From an uncultured Lachnospiraceae bacterium (GTDB lineage: Bacteria > Bacillota > Clostridia > Lachnospirales > Lachnospiraceae): DNA of 47,586 nt. The DNA is taken from positions 1-47,586 of the forward strand of contig CATOJE010000025.1 of the NCBI GenBank assembly GCA_951800145.1, given 5' to 3'. This document shows, in pieces, positions 7,621-16,228 of the stretch. The position numbers were made by a program, and so were the translations under genes. Within the stretch, counting starts at the first letter, position 1, and the number at the start of each line of letters is the position of its first letter. The notes beneath the pieces are model-generated. The model searched no databases. It saw nothing but the letters and a program-made list of their open reading frames with translations, and had not been told where the DNA came from.

Positions 7621-10600
7621 ATGGAAAAGGAACAGATTTTTCACATTTTGGGAATCCAGGAAACCCGGGACGAGGGTGTGATCAAGCAGGCGTATATGGA
7701 GCAGCTGAAGGGGACCAATCCGGAGGATGACCCGGAGGGGTTTAAGCGGCTGCGCCAGGCATATGAAGAAGGGATCGCCTTTGCCAGAAGGGCAGAGGAG
7801 CAGGGAGAGGATGAGCCTAAGACAGAGGTGGACTTTTGGATCCGACGGGTGGATCAGCTGTATCAGGACTTATTATCCCGGGCAGATGTGAAGAAGTGGG
7901 AGCAGGTTTTCTCTGACCCAATCTGTGAGGAGCTGGACACAGCAGTGGAGGCGAAGGAGAAGCTGATGGTTTATCTGCTGAACCATATCCGGATTCCCCA
8001 CTCCATCTGGAAGCTGGCGGATGAACGGTTTGAGATCCTGGCGGATATGGAGGATTTGAAGCAGCGTTTTCCCATAGATTTCTTAAATTACGTCTCCTAT
8101 TACATACAAAATCCCACCTTTATCCCTTATGAGTATTTTCGGTATGACGGCCTGGATGAGTCGGAGATGAATGGCGACGGATATATTGATAATTATCTGA
8201 AGATAAAGCACCAGATTGATGATGGGGAGACGGATGGGTGCTTAAAGGCGCTGGATGACCTTAGCGCTTTTGAGATTTATCATCCCTACGAGGATGTGGA
8301 GCGGATGCGCCTTTATACCGGGGAGGAGGATGTGGCCAGGGGAGCGGCCCTGGCAGACCGGCTTTTAGGGGAGTACCCGAAGGACGAATATATCCGCTAT
8401 TATTCCGGGGAGGCCAAATGGAGGGCCGGGGATAAGGAGCAGGCCTATGAGATCTGGAAGGCTTTGCTGGAGGATTGCCCGGATCATTATTCTGCAAAGC
8501 TTGGCATGGTCCGCTGGCTGATGGAGAAGCCGGATTATTATGAAGCCAGGGAACGGATGCTGGAGCTTTTGGATAAAGGCCGGAATGAGGCGGTGGAGGA
8601 CATGATCCGAAAGGCCAATGAGGCGCTGATCCAGGAGTTTCGTCAGACTCTGGCTGAGAACCGGGAGGATCCCCGGATGACGGCCAATGAAATGGTGATG
8701 AAGCTGGGCTGGTGCCTGTTCCAGAATGAGCGGATGGAGGAGGCGGTGGAGCTTCTGGAACACTTTCATCCGTCGCCGGAGGATGAATATCTGTTCTATA
8801 ACCTGTATGGACGGGTGCTCTACCAGATGGACCGCCATGAGGAGGCGCTTCCCCTTCTGGAGAAATGGCTGGAGCAGATCAAAGGGCTGACGGACGACGG
8901 GACGGCAGAGACCAGAAAGCGGATCTCCCGCCACAGCAGCGCCTGCTATATTCTGTCTGGATGCCATTACGCCTTGAAGCATTATGAGGAGGCGGAGCAG
9001 ATGCTGGACGAGGCCATCCAAAATGCACAGTCCCTTCGGGATCGGCTGGAGTATATGCAGTATCTGGCCAATATCCGGATGTGGACGAAGCAGTATGAAA
9101 AGTCCATCGATGTCTGCGACCAGATTATAAAGGAGGACGACCAGTATTACCCTGCATTCCTGACAAGACAGGAGTCCTGCTATCGTCTCCGGAAGGCACA
9201 GCAGGTTATCGACGATTATTACCGGGCCATCGCTATTTATCCGGGGTTTTATAAGCCCTACCTTTTTGCGGCCAAGGTATTCTTTTACTACGATCAGTTC
9301 CAGGACGCTAAGGGAGTGATTGAACGGGCGAAGGAAAACCAGGTGGAATTTTCCCCAGAGCTTGGGCTGTTTCAGGTGAAGATTCTCCGGAACCTGGCGG
9401 AAAGCCGGAAGGACCGGGATGAGCCAAGGCAGCTTTTAGAGGAGCTTAGGGGGAAGCTTCAAGAGGAAAATTGTGATATTGAAGATAAATCTGAGGTAAA
9501 CTATGAGCTGGGGCTTCTCTGGTGGGATGATGATGAATTTGATTTGGCCCTGGAAGCTCTGGGGGCGGCCATCGAGGAAAATAAAGAGCGGCTTCAGTAC
9601 CGGCTGATCCGGGGGGATGTGTACCTGGAAATGAAGCGGTATGAGGACGCATTAAAGGAATATGATGTGGCAGAGCCGGATTACAAAAGCCGTCCGGGGA
9701 TCCATTATGCCAGAGGCCTATGCTATGAGGGCCTGAACCAGATGGAGAAGGCGGTGGAGCATTTTGAGAAGACGCTTTCGATCCAGAACGGGTATCGGGA
9801 CGCCAATGAAAAGCTGTCGGATTATTACAAGGATCGCTATGAGGATTTTGGCCGGCCGGAGGATTATGAGAAGGCGCTCTATTACATTAACCGGCAGCTG
9901 GAGGTGAAGGAGAACTGCTATTACCTTATCTGCCGGGGGCTGATCTACGATGTGGCCATGGAGCAGGAGCTGGCCATCCAGGATTATGAGAAGGCGGGAC
10001 AACTGTCCCCGGAGAAGTGGATCGTCTGGAACAATATGGGCTGCAGCTATAAATATTTGAAGGATTATGAGAAGGCTATTGAGTGCTGTGAGAAGGCCAT
10101 CCAGGTGATGGGGGAGAAGAAGGATAAGATGCCCTACCGGAACCTGGCGGACTGCTATAAGGCCCTGGGAGATCTGCGAAAGGCCATCGAGTGCTATCAG
10201 AAGGGTCTGGAGATCACGCCAAATCATGCCTACTTCTGGGAGGAGATCGGGGATCTGTACTATGATCTGGAGGAGTATGACCAGGCCTTATCTGCCTATA
10301 AGCACACAAAGGAGAGGCGGAAGCATTACTCCGATATCGGTGATGTGTGGCTGAGGAGAGGGGATAAGCGGACCTGTATCTCCTGGTATAAAAAGGGAAT
10401 CAAGAAGGCGGAGGATAACAGCACCAAGGCATACCGCTGCAGCCGTCTGGGAGATCTTTACATGGAGGAGCTGTGGGAATTTGATAAGGCGGCGGCCTGG
10501 TATGAGGAGGCCATCGCCGCGGAGGAGGATTTTTACGAGCTCTTTGACTACGAGCGCTATCTGGCCAGGGCTTACTATATGATGGGAGAGCTGGAAAAGG

Positions 10601-10983
10601 CCAGAAAGCACGGGGAGCGCTCCCTGGAATGCTTCCACAAAAGCGGGCGCGAGGAGGAGCACTACCTGGCCTTTAAGGCCTACGCTCCCGCCAGGATGGC
10701 CAGCTTTGCCTGGATTTACCTCTGCCTGGGAGAGACTGAACGGGCGAAGGAGATGTTTGCCAGGATGAACCGGCAGATGAAGTGCAAGAGCTGCCGGTAC
10801 AAGGAGTGCTTCGAGAGCTTCCTCTACCTGGGTTATCTTTACCTGGGACAGGGAAGGGAGGAGAAGGCGCTGGAGCATTTTAAGCGGGCGTACCAGATCA
10901 ATCCGTTGAATAATGAGGCCAGATGTGCGGTAAAGCAGGCAGAGAAGCGGCTGGCCGTAAAGAAGGGATCTGGAAATGAATAA
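7621..10983 (+). CDS. Large TPR protein with a degenerate J-like N-terminal domain
   Basis: I take ATG 7621 (after AAAGGAAATATACAT), giving 1120 residues; upstream frame is only repeat-encoded. Residues 1-55 resemble a J domain (IFHILGIQETRDEGVIKQAYMEQLK, then DPEGFKRLRQAYEEG), but the HPD tripeptide that activates Hsp70 is replaced by a GTNPEDD-like loop. The rest is a long array of tetratricopeptide-like helices, for example WNNMGCSYKYLKDYEKAIECCEKAI and PYRNLADCYKALGDLRKAIECY. The next gene is an Hsp70, so this is probably its dedicated partner or client adaptor, like the J/TPR-type partners of HscC. Cytoplasmic; no signal peptide or membrane segment. Confidence 0.85.
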   Translation: MEKEQIFHILGIQETRDEGVIKQAYMEQLKGTNPEDDPEGFKRLRQAYEEGIAFARRAEEQGEDEPKTEVDFWIRRVDQLYQDLLSRADVKKWEQVFSDPICEELDTAVEAKEKLMVYLLNHIRIPHSIWKLADERFEILADMEDLKQRFPIDFLNYVSYYIQNPTFIPYEYFRYDGLDESEMNGDGYIDNYLKIKHQIDDGETDGCLKALDDLSAFEIYHPYEDVERMRLYTGEEDVARGAALADRLLGEYPKDEYIRYYSGEAKWRAGDKEQAYEIWKALLEDCPDHYSAKLGMVRWLMEKPDYYEARERMLELLDKGRNEAVEDMIRKANEALIQEFRQTLAENREDPRMTANEMVMKLGWCLFQNERMEEAVELLEHFHPSPEDEYLFYNLYGRVLYQMDRHEEALPLLEKWLEQIKGLTDDGTAETRKRISRHSSACYILSGCHYALKHYEEAEQMLDEAIQNAQSLRDRLEYMQYLANIRMWTKQYEKSIDVCDQIIKEDDQYYPAFLTRQESCYRLRKAQQVIDDYYRAIAIYPGFYKPYLFAAKVFFYYDQFQDAKGVIERAKENQVEFSPELGLFQVKILRNLAESRKDRDEPRQLLEELRGKLQEENCDIEDKSEVNYELGLLWWDDDEFDLALEALGAAIEENKERLQYRLIRGDVYLEMKRYEDALKEYDVAEPDYKSRPGIHYARGLCYEGLNQMEKAVEHFEKTLSIQNGYRDANEKLSDYYKDRYEDFGRPEDYEKALYYINRQLEVKENCYYLICRGLIYDVAMEQELAIQDYEKAGQLSPEKWIVWNNMGCSYKYLKDYEKAIECCEKAIQVMGEKKDKMPYRNLADCYKALGDLRKAIECYQKGLEITPNHAYFWEEIGDLYYDLEEYDQALSAYKHTKERRKHYSDIGDVWLRRGDKRTCISWYKKGIKKAEDNSTKAYRCSRLGDLYMEELWEFDKAAAWYEEAIAAEEDFYELFDYERYLARAYYMMGELEKARKHGERSLECFHKSGREEEHYLAFKAYAPARMASFAWIYLCLGETERAKEMFARMNRQMKCKSCRYKECFESFLYLGYLYLGQGREEKALEHFKRAYQINPLNNEARCAVKQAEKRLAVKKGSGNE

Positions 10984-11019
10984 TACAGGCGCATGGCGCT
11001 TGAAAGGCTTGGTGAGAAT

Positions 11020-12711
11020 ATGATAATAGGAATTGACTTGGGAACGACCAATAGTTTGGCGGCGTATTTTACAGAAGATGGTCCGAAGATTATTCCCAAC
11101 CGGCTGGGAAAGAGGCTGACGCCCTCGGTGGTCAGCATGGACGAAGAGGAACAGATTTATGTGGGAGATTCTGCCCTGGAGCGGAATCTCCTCTACCCGG
11201 GAAGCACGGCCAGTGTGTTTAAGCGGGATATGGGAAGCCAGCGGAAGTTTCAGCTGCTTCATAAAAGCTTTACCGCGGAGGAGCTTTCCTCCTTTGTGCT
11301 GCGGGCCTTAAAGGAGGACGCGGAGCATTATCTGGGGGAAGAGGTGACGGAGGCGGTGATCAGTGTTCCCGCCTACTTTAATGACGCCAGGCGGAGGGCC
11401 ACCAAGAAGGCAGGGGAGCTGGCTGGGCTTAAGGTGGAGCGGATCATCAGCGAGCCCACGGCGGCCGCCATTGCCTACGGCCTGTACCAGAGCAAAAAAT
11501 CTGCCAGATTCCTGGTATTTGACTTAGGCGGCGGGACCTTTGACGTATCTATCCTGGAGCTTTTTGACACCATTCTGGAGGTCCGGGCAGTGGCCGGGGA
11601 TAACTTCCTGGGGGGCGAGGACTTCACGGCTGTGCTGGAGGAGATGTTTTTCGAGAAATATCCCCAGTTTGACAAGCTGACCCTGGACGAGAAGACCATG
11701 CGCCACATCCACCGGCAGGCGGAGCTTTGCAAGATCGGATTTTCCCAGGAGCGGGTATCCTCTATGAACTGCAAGATCGGGGAGGAGATATTCCCGTTGG
11801 AGGTGGAGCTGGCCCGGTACGAGGAGGCCTGCAGGGAGCTTTTAGACCGGATCCGCCAGCCGGTGAAGCGGAGCCTTTCCGACGCCCACATCCGCTTGGC
11901 GGATATCGATAAGGTGGTGCTGGTGGGCGGAGCCACCAAGAGTCCGGTGATCCGCCGCTTTGTGGGGAAATTATTTAAAAAGCTTCCGGATACCAATGTA
12001 AACCCGGATGAGGCGGTAGCCTTAGGCGCTGCCATCCAGGCGGCCATGAAGGAGCGGCGGGAGGCCATCAAGGAGGTGGTCCTTACAGATGTCTGCCCCT
12101 TTACCCTGGGGACAGAGGTGGTGCGGGAGTGGGAGAAGGGATTCTTCGAAAATGGGATCTTCTGTCCCATCATAGACCGGAATACGGTGATCCCCACCAG
12201 CCGGACGGAGCGGCTCTACACAGCCCATGATAATCAGACAAAGATCCGGGTGAATGTCCTCCAGGGAGAAAGCCGGTTCGCGGCGAATAATCTGTCTTTA
12301 GGAGAACTCCTCATCGATGTTCCCGCCAAAAAGGCCGGGGAGGAGGGGGTGGATGTGACCTACACCTATGATATTAATTCCATCCTGGAGGTGGAGGTAA
12401 AGGTGCTGTCTACCCAGGAGGTGACGAAGCAGGTCTTTCGGGGCAGGGATGTGGATATGACCGAGGAGGAGATCAAGGAGCGGTTTGAGACCTTGTCCTA
12501 CCTGAAAATCCATCCCAGAGATCGGGAGGAGAATAAGTACCTCCTTCTCCGGGGAGAGCGGATCTATGAGGAGAGCCTGGGAGATAAGCGGCTCTATATC
12601 GAGAATGCCCTCCACAAGTTCGAAAAGGCGCTGGATACCTATGACTCCGGACGGATCGAGGAGGCCAAGGAGGAATTTAAGAAATTTTTGGAGGAGCTGG
12701 AGGAGTTTTAA
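11020..12711 (+). CDS. hscC: HscC-type short Hsp70 chaperone
   Basis: The start at ATG 11020 (MIIGIDLGTTNSLAAYF) has GGTGAG just upstream; an earlier in-frame ATG at 10993 would add only nine residues. The 563-residue protein has all Hsp70 nucleotide-binding motifs: GIDLGTTNS, ISEPTAAAIAYG, VFDLGGGTFDVS and VLVGGATKSP. The C-terminal region is short and ends FKKFLEELEEF rather than the DnaK EEVD/Q-rich tail, matching HscC-like chaperones. It follows the J-like/TPR gene by 36 bp and surely forms one unit with it. A new promoter for toxI starts only 7 bp after its stop. Confidence 0.9.
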   Translation: MIIGIDLGTTNSLAAYFTEDGPKIIPNRLGKRLTPSVVSMDEEEQIYVGDSALERNLLYPGSTASVFKRDMGSQRKFQLLHKSFTAEELSSFVLRALKEDAEHYLGEEVTEAVISVPAYFNDARRRATKKAGELAGLKVERIISEPTAAAIAYGLYQSKKSARFLVFDLGGGTFDVSILELFDTILEVRAVAGDNFLGGEDFTAVLEEMFFEKYPQFDKLTLDEKTMRHIHRQAELCKIGFSQERVSSMNCKIGEEIFPLEVELARYEEACRELLDRIRQPVKRSLSDAHIRLADIDKVVLVGGATKSPVIRRFVGKLFKKLPDTNVNPDEAVALGAAIQAAMKERREAIKEVVLTDVCPFTLGTEVVREWEKGFFENGIFCPIIDRNTVIPTSRTERLYTAHDNQTKIRVNVLQGESRFAANNLSLGELLIDVPAKKAGEEGVDVTYTYDINSILEVEVKVLSTQEVTKQVFRGRDVDMTEEEIKERFETLSYLKIHPRDREENKYLLLRGERIYEESLGDKRLYIENALHKFEKALDTYDSGRIEEAKEEFKKFLEELEEF

Positions 12712-12717
12712 AAGTTA

Positions 12718-12746
12718 TTGATTTTTGATGGGAGATGGTGTATACT
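12718..12746 (+). promoter_or_regulatory. Promoter of the ToxI-like RNA
   Basis: TTGATT (12718-12723), a 17-bp spacer and TATACT (12741-12746). Transcription should start near 12753, just before the repeat array. Confidence 0.75.
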
Positions 12747-12752
12747 ACTGAC

Positions 12753-12913
12753 AGATAGGAATCTATCTTCGGGAGAGTCCCTGCCAGATAGTGGGAGATG
12801 ATAAACTCGGGAGAGTCCCTGCCAAACAGTGGGAGATGATAAACTCGGGAGAGTCCCTGCCAGATAGTGGGAGATCTAAATGCTAAGGGAGCGAACATGC
12901 TCCCTTGTTTTTT
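12753..12913 (+). ncRNA. toxI: ToxI-like RNA antitoxin (type III), 2.8 x 38-nt repeats
   Basis: Tandem 38-bp units start at 12770, 12808 and 12846 (each begins CGGGAGAGTCCCTGCC); the third is cut to about 30 bp. Each unit contains GGGAGAGTCCC, able to form a small hairpin, and an A-rich joint GATGATAAACT. The array is preceded by a strong promoter and ends in an intrinsic terminator. The next gene encodes a ToxN/AbiQ-family endoribonuclease. This order (promoter, short tandem repeats, terminator, toxin) is the defining layout of type III toxin-antitoxin loci, where each processed repeat binds and inhibits one toxin monomer. The transcription start is inferred from the promoter. Confidence 0.88.
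12885..12913 (+). terminator. Terminator between ToxI RNA and toxN
   Basis: AAGGGAGC (12885-12892), loop GAACAT, GCTCCCTT (12899-12906), then GTTTTTT. In type III systems this terminator sets the antitoxin:toxin transcript ratio by limiting read-through into toxN. Confidence 0.9.
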
Positions 12914-12973
12914 AAACACATATTTCCTTATTTTTACAAAATGTTAAATGATGGAGAGAGTAAAGGGCTTAGA

Positions 12974-13561
12974 ATGGGTACGATGGAAGAATTAAAACTA
13001 TATAGTGTATCAGACACATATATTAAATATCTGCGAAGGATTTTTACAAATGTCTATTCCAATAAAGAGTCAGAAAGAATACACACAAGAAAATACGTTG
13101 GCGTAGTAATTCGATTGGAAAAGTATAATTATTATATCCCAATGTCATCGCCAAAGGAAAGTGTTTATCAAATAGCAGAGCATAAAAGGAAGATTAAAAA
13201 AAGTATTGTTCCAATCATCAGAATGATTGCCCAAAATAAGAACGGGGAAAAGGAGCTGATAGGGACTTTGAGGATCAGTCATATGATACCTGCCCCGGAA
13301 TCCGAACTAAAGCTTTATGATGTGGCTGGAGAAACGGATCATGCATATAGAAATTTAGTACAAAATCAAATTATTTTTATCCGTAAGAATCGAGAGAAAA
13401 TTTTAGCGAATGCGAAGCTGATTTACAAGCAAAAGATAGAAAACGATTTATCCGCGGGCTATGTAAAAGCAGCATTGGAATATCCAGGGCTGGAGAAGCT
13501 GTGCGATAGGTTTGTACAAGAGAAAAATGGAGGGAATGGAAGGAATGAATCGTGTTTATGA
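12974..13561 (+). CDS. toxN: ToxN/AbiQ-family type III toxin (endoribonuclease)
   Basis: The 195-residue protein carries the family pattern: KLYSVSDTYIKYLR near the start, YVGVVIRLEKYNYYIPMSSPK (the SSPK stretch matches the T/S-S-P-K active-site loop of ToxN and AbiQ), IIRMIAQ, GTLRISHMIPAPESELKLYD and the helix YRNLVQNQIIFIRKNREKI. Such toxins cut mRNA and their own repeat RNA, are blocked by the RNA, and often give phage abortive infection. I chose ATG 12974 with AAAGGG upstream; 12983 is a close alternative. It is AT-rich compared with its neighbours, which suggests acquisition. It overlaps the next gene by 17 bp. No frameshift or stop is seen, so the system looks active. Confidence 0.88.
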   Translation: MGTMEELKLYSVSDTYIKYLRRIFTNVYSNKESERIHTRKYVGVVIRLEKYNYYIPMSSPKESVYQIAEHKRKIKKSIVPIIRMIAQNKNGEKELIGTLRISHMIPAPESELKLYDVAGETDHAYRNLVQNQIIFIRKNREKILANAKLIYKQKIENDLSAGYVKAALEYPGLEKLCDRFVQEKNGGNGRNESCL

Positions 13562-14276
13562 TAATGAAGTATTTTTTAATCAATACGCCGCCATGCCCCG
13601 CAGCAAAGTGGGGCTGTCTGCTGCCGGAGAGTGGCATCAGCTAAAACCATTATTTCCGTCGCTTCAGGAGAAGAAGGTCCTTGACTTAGGGTGCGGTTAT
13701 GGATGGCATTGCAAATATGCAGAAGAACAAGGGGCGTCCCATATTCTGGGAATTGATTTAAGCGGGAAAATGATTGAAGAAGCCCGGAGGAAAAACAGCG
13801 GTGCCCGGATCACCTATCGTATCTGCGGGATCGATGAATATGAATTCCCGGAAGGTGAATGGGATTGCGTGGTTTCAAATCTGGCGCTGCACTATGTGGA
13901 GGATTTAGAGGCTGTGTTTCAAAAGGTATTCAGGACGTTAAAGGATAATGGCGTTTTTCTGTTTAACATGGAGCATCCGGTTTTTACCTCCGGACAAAAG
14001 CAGGAATGGCTCTGTTCTGAGGATGGAAGGCTCCAGTGCTGGCCAGTAGATAATTACTTTATGCCAGGAGCGCGGCATACAAATTTTCTCGGTTGCGACG
14101 TAGTAAAATACCATCATACCTTGACGCAAATATTCATGGGGCTGCTAAGGAATGGATTTTCTCTCGAGGCAGTCCAGGAAGCAGAGCCGCCGGAAGAAAT
14201 GATGAATATTCCCGGGATGAAGGATGAGCTACGCCGCCCGATGATGCTGCTGGTAAAAGCCAGGGTAAAGAAGTAA
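13545..14276 (+). CDS. Class I SAM-dependent methyltransferase
   Basis: The 243-residue protein begins MNRVYDNEVFFNQYAAMPRS and has SAM motif I VLDLGCGYGWHCKYA (about residues 45-59), then the acidic strand end GIDLSGKMIEEA, motif VVSNLALHYVEDL and post-motif LKDNGVFLFNMEHPVF. This matches a common Firmicutes family of small-molecule methyltransferases of unsettled substrate. I chose ATG 13545 with GGAGGG 10 bp upstream; ATGs at 13527 and 13536 are in frame. The start lies inside the 3' end of toxN, so the toxin locus may have been inserted just upstream of, or may be co-transcribed with, this gene. Confidence 0.85.
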   Translation: MNRVYDNEVFFNQYAAMPRSKVGLSAAGEWHQLKPLFPSLQEKKVLDLGCGYGWHCKYAEEQGASHILGIDLSGKMIEEARRKNSGARITYRICGIDEYEFPEGEWDCVVSNLALHYVEDLEAVFQKVFRTLKDNGVFLFNMEHPVFTSGQKQEWLCSEDGRLQCWPVDNYFMPGARHTNFLGCDVVKYHHTLTQIFMGLLRNGFSLEAVQEAEPPEEMMNIPGMKDELRRPMMLLVKARVKK

Positions 14277-14322
14277 AATAGAATTTAACCTGATAATCAA
14301 TTGAGTAAGGAAGGGATTATAA

Positions 14323-14871
14323 ATGTTTTTCTTAATCACCGGCGGCAGCGGCAGCGGGAAGTCGGAATACGCTGAGGAGCTGATCCAGCGCTCTGGCCTG
14401 GAGAGAAAATTTTATATTGCCACCATGGAGATATGGGGAGAAGAAGGGCAGAGAAAGGTGGAGCGCCATAAACGCCTGCGGGCTGGAAAAGGCTTTATCA
14501 CCATCGAGTGTCCCAGAGAATTAGATAAAATTTCCCTGGCTTCATCAGCATTCCCAGAGGAGGAAGCGGTCGTAAGATGGGCAGTTTTAGTGGAATGTAT
14601 CTCGAATCTGGCTGCCAATGAACTATTCGGGTGCCTTAAGCCGCTGGATTACCAGGCAGCACTGGAGCGGATGAAGCGGGGTATCCTTCATTTGAGGGAG
14701 AGCAGCGGGCTGCTGGTCGTAGTTACGAATGAGATTTTTTCAGATGGGATAAGGTATGAACCGGAGACAGAGAGGTATATCCGGCTGCTGGGGGAGATGA
14801 ACTATTGGATGGCGAAGGAGGCGGAGCAGGTGATTGAGGTGGTGTGTGGGATTGGGGTGGAGATGAAATAG
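14323..14871 (+). CDS. cobU: Adenosylcobinamide kinase/guanylyltransferase CobU
   Basis: CobU phosphorylates adenosylcobinamide and then attaches GMP to give AdoCbi-GDP in nucleotide loop assembly. The 182-residue protein starts with the P-loop ITGGSGSGKSEYAEEL, followed by FYIATMEIWGEEGQRKVERHK (the family IAT and R-H region with the guanylylated histidine) and VVVTNEIFSDGIRYEPETERYIRLLGEMN. The middle (VLVECISNLAANELF) is somewhat diverged. The start follows GGAAGGGATTATAA. It is separated from cobT by about 7 kb of unrelated genes, so the cobalamin set appears to have been split by insertions. Confidence 0.88.
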   Translation: MFFLITGGSGSGKSEYAEELIQRSGLERKFYIATMEIWGEEGQRKVERHKRLRAGKGFITIECPRELDKISLASSAFPEEEAVVRWAVLVECISNLAANELFGCLKPLDYQAALERMKRGILHLRESSGLLVVVTNEIFSDGIRYEPETERYIRLLGEMNYWMAKEAEQVIEVVCGIGVEMK

Positions 14872-14936
14872 AGATTGGAAAGAACAGAGAAATTTCTGTG
14901 GCAAGGCAACGCCTTCAACAAATGGGAGTATAAATT

Positions 14937-15386
14937 ATGAATCAGGATTACTGTTGTGACTTAAAAGACTTACTGAACATATTTGAGGAGAGGCTTTCAG
15001 CTTCCGATATTCTTTCTGCAAAGGTTCTATCTGAAATTTCTTCAAATATTGTGAAATGCCTGATAGAATTGGGCATGACTCAGAAAGAATTTGCTCAGTA
15101 TATGAATGTTTCGCAAGGGATGGTTTCAAAATGGGAAAGTGAAGATTATAATTTTTCAATAAAAGCTTTGGCAGATATTGCTGTGAAACTGAATTTGGAA
15201 CTAAGCGTTCGCATGCAAAAGGGAAAAATAGTAAAAAACATAGAAGACAGCAGGCAGTTTAGAGGCTTTACCTCTACAGAAAGGCCGCTGTTTGTGATCA
15301 ATAATTGCGGCGGTGGCTGTAAATCGAATCGTCAAATTATACGTTATATGGATCACTCCGACATATTAAAAATAATTGTTCAATGA
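14937..15386 (+). CDS. XRE-family regulator with C-terminal extension
   Basis: A 149-residue protein. Residues about 38-92 form an HTH_3 domain (LGMTQKEFAQYMNVSQGMVSKWES, then FSIKALADIAVKLNLEL). The tail includes NNCGGGCKSNRQIIRY with two cysteines of unknown role. The gene directly downstream, 25 bp away, encodes a small protein that probably belongs to the same unit. The AT-rich DNA and position next to other toxin-antitoxin-type genes suggest an accessory role. No toxin is recognisable. Confidence 0.75.
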   Translation: MNQDYCCDLKDLLNIFEERLSASDILSAKVLSEISSNIVKCLIELGMTQKEFAQYMNVSQGMVSKWESEDYNFSIKALADIAVKLNLELSVRMQKGKIVKNIEDSRQFRGFTSTERPLFVINNCGGGCKSNRQIIRYMDHSDILKIIVQ

Positions 15387-15411
15387 CAAGATATAAGCAG
15401 GAGGTTACAGA

Positions 15412-15624
15412 ATGTTACAATACGTAAATGGATTTTCTTGTGCAGTGGATAATGAAAAAGAAGAATTCATTATTAACTTTGTGCAAAGAATTCCTAAAAT
15501 TGATGAAAACGGGATTCAGGAGGAATTGACTACAGAGGCAGTCTCTTCGATTGTGATGGGGGTAGGGGTTGCAGAAAAATTGTTCCATACATTAGAAGAA
15601 ATGCTGGAGGAACCGGCAGAATAA
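15412..15624 (+). CDS. Small conserved-looking protein of unknown function
   Basis: A 70-residue acidic protein (MLQYVNGFSCAVDNEKEEFIINFVQRIP and a C-terminal helix VAEKLFHTLEEMLEEPAE). A strong AGGAGG lies 6 bp before the ATG and it follows the XRE gene closely, so it is very likely translated. I do not recognise the family. Confidence 0.65.
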   Translation: MLQYVNGFSCAVDNEKEEFIINFVQRIPKIDENGIQEELTTEAVSSIVMGVGVAEKLFHTLEEMLEEPAE

Positions 15625-15705
15625 TCGAGTGAACCAAATAGACAATATTATAAAAACAATTCTTACTGTACCCACAGAAATAAGAGATCTAATAAATGCT
15701 ATTGT

Positions 15706-15734
15706 TTGTTAAATGTGTCATTTTGAAATATAAA
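15706..15734 (+). promoter_or_regulatory. Promoter of the RelB-like antitoxin gene
   Basis: TTGTTA (15706-15711), a 17-bp spacer, TATAAA (15729-15734), 30 bp before the start codon. Confidence 0.55.
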
Positions 15735-15763
15735 GAAAAAGCGAAGCGAGGGAGCTGTTTGGC

Positions 15764-16009
15764 ATGAGAACCATAAGTATTCGATTGGAGGATGCAATAT
15801 ACGAAGAATTAAGTGAAATGCTTGATGCGATGGGGCAGACTAAGCAGACATTTTATGAGTCCTTTACCAGAACTGCACTGAGAGAAAGAAGAATCCCTTT
15901 TATCATTTCTGCACCAGCTAAAACAAGAAGTACAGAAGAAGATGACAAATTAGCAGCATTTGCAAGATTGGAAGCATCCAGAAAATCATTTTCCGGATCC
16001 ACAGAATAG
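15764..16009 (+). CDS. RelB/DinJ-family ribbon-helix-helix antitoxin, orphan
   Basis: The 81-residue protein begins RTISIRLEDAIYEELSEMLDAMGQTKQTFYESFTRTALRERRIPF, the RelB/DinJ pattern: a short DNA-binding strand, two helices and the I-P-F segment before a flexible toxin-binding tail. RelB/DinJ partners normally lie immediately downstream as RelE/YafQ-type ribonucleases, but here a perfect terminator follows at 16031 and no toxin is present. It is either a leftover of a lost toxin pair or a stand-alone regulator. Confidence 0.8.
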   Translation: MRTISIRLEDAIYEELSEMLDAMGQTKQTFYESFTRTALRERRIPFIISAPAKTRSTEEDDKLAAFARLEASRKSFSGSTE

Positions 16010-16030
16010 TTTAGCCATATCTATTATCTC

Positions 16031-16059
16031 AAAAAGCCCCGAACCCCACGGGGCTTTTT
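16031..16059 (+). terminator. Rho-independent terminator
   Basis: AAAAAGCCCCG, loop AACCCCA, CGGGGCTTTTT: a perfect stem with A and T tracts, potentially bidirectional. Confidence 0.92.
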
Positions 16060-16228
16060 CTCATGCCAGGCGGCCGCATTTTCAAACATAAGACAACGTT
16101 TTCTTAATAATCGCCAAAAATAGGAATAAAACCCCTTAAATCAATCCTTTCAATCGAGCAAATAGCACAAAAAAGAGACGAGTATCTATATAAAATACAC
16201 AAAAATACCATATCTCACAGGTTTTTTA

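Noticed and set aside
10288..11262. 324-codon open frame on the minus strand
   Set aside because: It is fully antisense to the TPR and Hsp70 genes, leucine-rich from codon bias, and has no ribosome site or family match.
11475..12197. 240-codon open frame on the minus strand
   Set aside because: It is a shadow of the Hsp70 gene; its Ser/Arg-rich composition mirrors the opposite frame.
12770..12875. Glycine riboswitch-like GGGAGAG elements in tandem
   Set aside because: The conserved glycine aptamer core is absent, the units are exact 38-bp repeats, and the terminator plus ToxN-type gene explain them better.
16091..16104. Catabolite-repression (cre) site
   Set aside because: It matches the consensus poorly (three informative mismatches) and lies well upstream of the promoter.
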